A stretch of 9,543 nucleotides of DNA from Actinomycetota bacterium (GTDB taxonomy: Bacteria; Cyanobacteriota; Vampirovibrionia; Obscuribacterales; Obscuribacteraceae): positions 1 through 9,543 of the forward strand of contig CAJCIF010000027.1 of the NCBI GenBank assembly GCA_903970355.1, given 5' to 3'. Numbering within the stretch: position 1 is the stretch's first letter; each line of letters starts with the position of its first letter. Below are positions 6,675-9,543 of the stretch, one piece after another. The notes beneath the pieces were generated by a model that worked only from the letters and a program-made list of their open reading frames with translations, did no database searches and had not been told where the DNA came from. Both the position numbers and the translations under genes were made by a program.

Positions 6675-7718
6675 GGGACGAACTGCCCAAGCCAATCCAT
6701 CCGGTTTGCCTACTTCTATTTTGTTCGTGACTTCCAGTGTTTTGAGATCAAGCACTGCGAGGTAACTGTCTGCATAACAGGATATGAAAGCACGCGCATT
6801 TTCGTTATCAACTAAAATGCCTGCATCTCCGCCACCAATTTTTATCCTTTTGGCTTCCTTTCGAGATTCGACATCGTAGACGACCAATTCCCCTGAACGC
6901 AGGCTGGATATCAAAACTTTCTTGCCATCAGGTGTGAATTTGAGGCGATTGGCACCGGTAACGTGTGCGTCGATGCTCGTCATTTTCCTGCTTGGAATAT
7001 CGATGACGGATAGCAGTCCGTCTTGCGCGCTGGCTGTCCAAAGTTCTCGCCCATCGGGAGAAACATCGAAACCTTCAGCACCCTTTCCGACGTTAATTAC
7101 GGTCTGAAGCCATTCATCATGAGGCTTAGCTCCAGGTGGAATCGTGCCCCTGGGTGTCACCGTGGGTGGTACCGTTACATAATCAAAAATACTCACTGTT
7201 GATGAGGCGACGTTCGTTGTATAGACATGCTTTTCATCCGGCGTGACATAAATCATGTGCGTCCGGTTTTGCCCCGTGCCCATGATCCAGTCAAACTTTG
7301 AGGTAGCGGGATCGTATCGTCCGACGGCTTTGGCACCTTCTGCAGTGAACCATAATTTGCCTCCAACAAATGTTAATCCATGTGGACCCAATAAAGCTCC
7401 AGTGTCGATATTTGGCAATGCCTTCGTTGTGTTAAGGTCAATGACATTGATCTCGTGGAATCGACCGCTGCCAGTATTTGAGACATAAGCCGTGGCGCCG
7501 TCTGATGATGCAATTACTTCATGCGGATCAGGACCGACCGGCGCATGGGAGATGATTTTCAGAGTTGCCGGGTCAACAACCGAAAGTGTGTGATCCGCTT
7601 TTGAGAGTGCCAGCAATGTCCTTTTCGGGACAGGCTCAGCAGCCCTCGCCGTGACGGAAATCAATAGCCCGAACAAAAGCACAGCAACGGTTTTAAGAAG
7701 ATTCGACCGGGACATCAT
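6672..7718 (-). CDS. Secreted YVTN/lactonase-type beta-propeller protein
   Basis: The 348-residue product has a signal peptide (MMSRSNLLK, hydrophobic core, cleavage near VTARAA at about residue 27). The rest consists of seven or so blade-like repeats of about 45 residues, each with the pattern of a Pro-Asp-Gly turn followed by a strand and a short variable loop. Examples are DPHEVIASSDGATAYVSN (64-81), GPHGLTFVGGKLWFTAEG (111-128), THMIYVTPDEKHVYTTN (153-169), AEGFDVSPDGRELWTAS (214-230), NRLKFTPDGKKVLISS (257-272) and DAGILVDNENARAFIS (298-313). These fit the YVTN/surface-antigen and lactonase-like propellers. Such proteins are periplasmic or surface-located, and their function is usually unproven. 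No catalytic centre can be assigned; His66 and His113 fall in equivalent blade positions (PHEV, PHGL) and might line the central channel. The ribosome binding site GAGGAA at 7727-7722 suits the second ATG (7715) slightly better than the first. Transcription is divergent from the next gene to the right. Confidence 0.88.
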   Translation of the reverse strand: MMSRSNLLKTVAVLLFGLLISVTARAAEPVPKRTLLALSKADHTLSVVDPATLKIISHAPVGPDPHEVIASSDGATAYVSNTGSGRFHEINVIDLNTTKALPNIDTGALLGPHGLTFVGGKLWFTAEGAKAVGRYDPATSKFDWIMGTGQNRTHMIYVTPDEKHVYTTNVASSTVSIFDYVTVPPTVTPRGTIPPGAKPHDEWLQTVINVGKGAEGFDVSPDGRELWTASAQDGLLSVIDIPSRKMTSIDAHVTGANRLKFTPDGKKVLISSLRSGELVVYDVESRKEAKRIKIGGGDAGILVDNENARAFISCYADSYLAVLDLKTLEVTNKIEVGKPDGLAWAVRP

Positions 7719-7752
7719 GGCTTCCTCATCATGGTTTTACAAACTCGTGTAA

Positions 7753-7784
7753 ATTGTAGAACACTGAACGAAACGGTAAGTCAA
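7753..7784 (-). promoter_or_regulatory. Possible promoter of the beta-propeller gene
   Basis: Read leftward, TTGACT (7784-7779) matches five of six bases of a -35 box and TACAAT (7758-7753) five of six of a -10 box, 35 bases before the start codon. The spacing is 20 bases, longer than the usual 16-18, so the pair is doubtful; the overlapping hexamer TCTACA gives 18. Confidence 0.3.
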
Positions 7785-7828
7785 TTCCGGTGAAACCTTC
7801 ATAAAGGATTTCCGCGAAAAGCATGCGC

Positions 7829-7834
7829 TATACT
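7829..7834 (+). promoter_or_regulatory. Possible -10 element (TATACT) of the DUF3828-like gene
   Basis: TATACT matches five of six -10 positions and lies 25 bases before the ATG at 7860. No recognisable -35 hexamer sits 16-18 bases upstream (GGATTT at 17). Together with the leftward promoter candidate it makes the 7719-7859 gap a divergent promoter region. Confidence 0.3.
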
Positions 7835-7859
7835 GGCGCAGTCGTTATGGTGCTGATTG

Positions 7860-8432
7860 ATGAAATATTGGTGGAAAGCGCTCGGTTACTGCATTATTGC
7901 TCTCATTGCTAGCTCAAGCATGCTTGGGGCAGTAGCAAAAGACGCGGGAATGGAAGATTCGTGTCGCAGTTTCGTGCGAACTTTTTATGCCTGGTATAAC
8001 GCGCCGTCGGCAAAAGCAAAAGAAGAACACTCGCCCGAAGAGGCTATCCAAAGAAGAAGCAGCGCATTCGATCCGGAGCTTCTCCGGCAATTGGTAAAGG
8101 ATTACGACGCCCAGTCCAAAGTCACAGGCGAAATAGTGGGATTGGATATGGATCCATTTCTTGCCACCAATTCAGTTCCATATGAAGGTTATGTAGTGGG
8201 CAAGATTATTCCTAAAGCAGATACGTATTTGGCAGAAATTTATGGGACCAATCTGGGCAAGAAGTCCTCCGAACCAGTAGTTGTGCCAGAGTTGAGATAC
8301 AAGAATGACCGTTGGCAGTTTGTCAACTTTCACTACCTTAAGCCAAAGTTTCCAGAAAACGAAAACCTGCTGAGCATATTGAAAGTTCTGCGTGAGGAAC
8401 GCGAGAAAAACAAATCTGACACCAGTCAGTAA
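7860..8432 (+). CDS. Small exported protein, DUF3828/NTF2-like
   Basis: The 190-residue product has an N-terminal signal sequence (about 1-26, MKYWWKALGYCIIALIASSS then AVA). The mature part opens with SCRSFVRTFYAWYN (34-47), the FYxWY segment typical of DUF3828 and related NTF2-like periplasmic proteins. It is followed by FDPELLRQLVKDYDAQSKV (70-88), DMDPFLATN (96-104) and a strand-rich half ending in ELRYKNDRWQFVNFHYL (144-160), where the Trp strand usually closes the cone-shaped fold. A charged helix forms the C-terminus. Family members have no known reaction, and no catalytic residues are claimed here. The start is ATG at 7860; a TTG directly upstream (7857) would add one residue. The ribosome binding site is weak. 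The LRV gene follows at 35 bases and may be in the same transcript. Confidence 0.75.
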   Translation: MKYWWKALGYCIIALIASSSMLGAVAKDAGMEDSCRSFVRTFYAWYNAPSAKAKEEHSPEEAIQRRSSAFDPELLRQLVKDYDAQSKVTGEIVGLDMDPFLATNSVPYEGYVVGKIIPKADTYLAEIYGTNLGKKSSEPVVVPELRYKNDRWQFVNFHYLKPKFPENENLLSILKVLREEREKNKSDTSQ

Positions 8433-8467
8433 CAAGTTTGACACGCACTCGGTTTATTGTGCTTGTC

Positions 8468-9259
8468 ATGGACATCACAAGAGAGCCATTTTCGTCATTC
8501 GATCCTGTAGGAGAAAATCTACGGTTATCGGCTTACAGCTCGCCGTACAGCTCCATCTACGATATCAAACCCGGTCTTGAGAATAATATTGACTTCCACA
8601 ATCCCTTAGGTCCGGTGCGAGAGCAGGTATTTATGGATTACAAATCAGGCGCCTCTCCAAAGGACCTGATTCTCACAGGCGATCTTGCCGAACTTTATGC
8701 CAATAGTGAAAATACTGCGGCTAGAAGATTTGCGGCACTTATCCCTGGTGATGCAAGCCCTCAAACGCTGGAACAACTATCTGGTGATCCTGACTATGTT
8801 GTTAGAGTTCTGGTTGCAGGAAACCGTACTACCCCACCGGATGCACTCGCCAGGTTAGCTCAAGATGAACACTGGGAAACCAAATATATGGTGGCACAAA
8901 ATCCGCACACACCAGGTAATACGCTTTCAGACCTCTCATTCTTTGCTTCTCCGTATGTGAGATTCAATGTCGCTAAGAATCCATCCACACCAGCAGAAAC
9001 ACTTACTGCACTAGCAAAATCAAACTTATACCTTACCAGAGAGGCTGTCGCCCATAATTCGGCAACACCGCCTGAAGTGCTTTCCGTGCTTGCACAGGAT
9101 AAAGACTGGTCCGTTAGAAAAGAGGTCGCCTGGAATCCTGTTGTAAGTGATGATCTTCGTATGCGACTTGCATCAGAAGACCCAGATGAAAGAGTTAGAT
9201 ACGCGGCAACGCACGAACGGCCAGATGGTTATTTCATCGGAGACGAACATCACTTTTGA
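8468..9259 (+). CDS. LRV (variant leucine-rich repeat) protein, cysteine-free
   Basis: The 263-residue product lacks a signal peptide and appears cytoplasmic. After an N-terminal region rich in Tyr/Ser (AYSSPYSSIYD, 22-32) and a linker, residues about 86-252 form tandem helical repeats of the LRV/ARM-like type with the consensus VRxxVAxNPxTPxxxLxxLAxDxxW. The key Asn residues fall at 119, 145, 171, 197 and 223, an exact 26-residue period, with degenerate units on each side (around 93 and 249). Such repeats usually bind partner proteins. The founding Azotobacter LRV protein carries an N-terminal 4Fe-4S cluster; this one has no cysteine at all and so cannot. The start is uncertain: ATG at 8468 has no clear ribosome binding site, and an in-frame TTG at 8438 would add ten hydrophobic residues. 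The C-terminus ends in DEHHF after the last repeat. The partner is unknown. Confidence 0.8.
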   Translation: MDITREPFSSFDPVGENLRLSAYSSPYSSIYDIKPGLENNIDFHNPLGPVREQVFMDYKSGASPKDLILTGDLAELYANSENTAARRFAALIPGDASPQTLEQLSGDPDYVVRVLVAGNRTTPPDALARLAQDEHWETKYMVAQNPHTPGNTLSDLSFFASPYVRFNVAKNPSTPAETLTALAKSNLYLTREAVAHNSATPPEVLSVLAQDKDWSVRKEVAWNPVVSDDLRMRLASEDPDERVRYAATHERPDGYFIGDEHHF

Positions 9260-9285
9260 ATGGTGCTGCTCCGCATCATCACCAT
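9260..9285 (+). terminator. Hairpin directly after the LRV gene
   Basis: Immediately after the TGA stop, ATGGTGCTG (9260-9268) can pair with CATCACCAT (9277-9285) in eight of nine positions around an 8-base loop. The following bases (CCTTATGCC) are not a T-run, so it is not a standard intrinsic terminator. It may stabilise the 3' end or assist termination between these convergent genes. The remaining gap to 9345 shows nothing else. Confidence 0.3.
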
Positions 9286-9345
9286 CCTTATGCCTACTAA
9301 GTAATGTTTCCGTAGACCTCGGGTTTCTTAGAATGGTTCCGGGCG

Positions 9346-9543
9346 CTATGCAGCTTCGGCCATTGGTACAAGCAGTTCTTTCTCGTTCATATCAATTGGG
9401 TCGGCGAAGTTGATTCTGCTATTCACACGCGAAGCTAACTTCAGCTTCTCCAACAATCTGATCGTCAACCAGCTTATGTCGAGTTCAAACCAACGAAATC
9501 CCGCCCTTGCAGCCCCAGGAAAGGCATGATGATTGTTGTGCCA
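9346..9543 (-). CDS. Fatty-acid (acyl-CoA/acyl-lipid) desaturase, C-terminal part
   Basis: Read leftward from the right edge, the frame is open for 65 codons and ends at TAG (9348-9346). It begins [10 protein letters not shown], the third histidine box (HNNHH) of membrane-bound delta-9-type desaturases, which binds the di-iron centre. The following [21 protein letters not shown] is the usual C-terminal amphipathic segment (RWWEIDLTW-IRLLEKLGLA in relatives). Full-length enzymes run to roughly 270-380 residues, so most of the gene, including the first two His boxes and the membrane helices, lies outside the window. It would introduce a double bond into membrane acyl chains, using oxygen and an electron donor. 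The tail after the conserved part, about 25 residues, is not conserved. It converges on the LRV gene. Confidence 0.88.
   Translation of the reverse strand, partial: WHNNHHAFPGAARAGFRWFELDISWLTIRLLEKLKLASRVNSRINFADPIDMNEKELLVPMAEAA

Noticed and set aside
8723..9223. Regular 78-base spacing considered as a DNA tandem repeat or CRISPR-like array
   Set aside because: The periodicity is at protein level (26-residue LRV units); the DNA units are diverged and there are no identical repeats with spacers.
9147..9413. 88-codon + strand frame over the right end
   Set aside because: It overlaps the end of the LRV gene out of frame and the desaturase gene antisense, both of which are clearly recognisable.
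1..9543. tRNA, rRNA, IS element, integrase, toxin-antitoxin or phage-defence genes
   Set aside because: Nothing on either strand has the sequence pattern of these; all long frames are accounted for by the listed genes.

Overview
The window comes from a diderm (Gram-negative type) bacterium. It encodes an outer-membrane channel protein with matching periplasmic adaptor and inner-membrane pump, and most of the other products carry Sec signal peptides. Base composition is moderate, and TTG/GTG codons are possible starts at several genes. The lineage cannot be fixed from the sequence. The abundance of small secreted TPR, beta-propeller and LRV proteins would suit groups such as Vampirovibrionia/Obscuribacterales or Acidobacteria, but this is a guess. 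No mobile element, RNA gene, CRISPR array or phage gene is visible.

Left edge (1-454): the first 124 codons of a secreted TPR-type protein run leftward out of the window. An 80-base divergent intergenic region separates it from the main operon.

Main operon (455-6114, + strand): four tightly packed genes encode a TolC-type outer-membrane factor, an EmrA/HlyD-type adaptor with an unusually long coiled-coil hairpin, a 14-TM DHA2-type major facilitator, and a secreted class C beta-lactamase/DD-peptidase-fold serine hydrolase. The first three form a complete EmrAB-TolC-like tripartite exporter. The hydrolase follows the pump by 50 bases, has its own strong ribosome binding site, and may also have its own weak promoter.

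Middle (6122-7718, - strand): two genes face the operon. A secreted YVTN/lactonase-type beta-propeller is transcribed first, followed 88 bases later by a small exported TPR protein. The TPR gene ends 7 bases from the end of the hydrolase gene.

Right part (7860-9543): a small exported protein resembling DUF3828/NTF2-like proteins diverges from the propeller. It is followed 35 bases downstream by a cytoplasmic-looking LRV (variant leucine-rich repeat) protein with an exact 26-residue repeat. At the right edge, on the - strand, lies the last 65 codons of a membrane fatty-acid (acyl-CoA) desaturase, recognised from its terminal HNNHH histidine box.

Overall this is an envelope-themed neighbourhood: an exporter plus a periplasmic hydrolase, surrounded by exported repeat proteins and a lipid-modifying enzyme. 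The tripartite pump itself is a known type. The unusual points are its association with a serine hydrolase, the divergence of the pump's conserved motifs, the enlarged adaptor hairpin, and the cysteine-free LRV protein.
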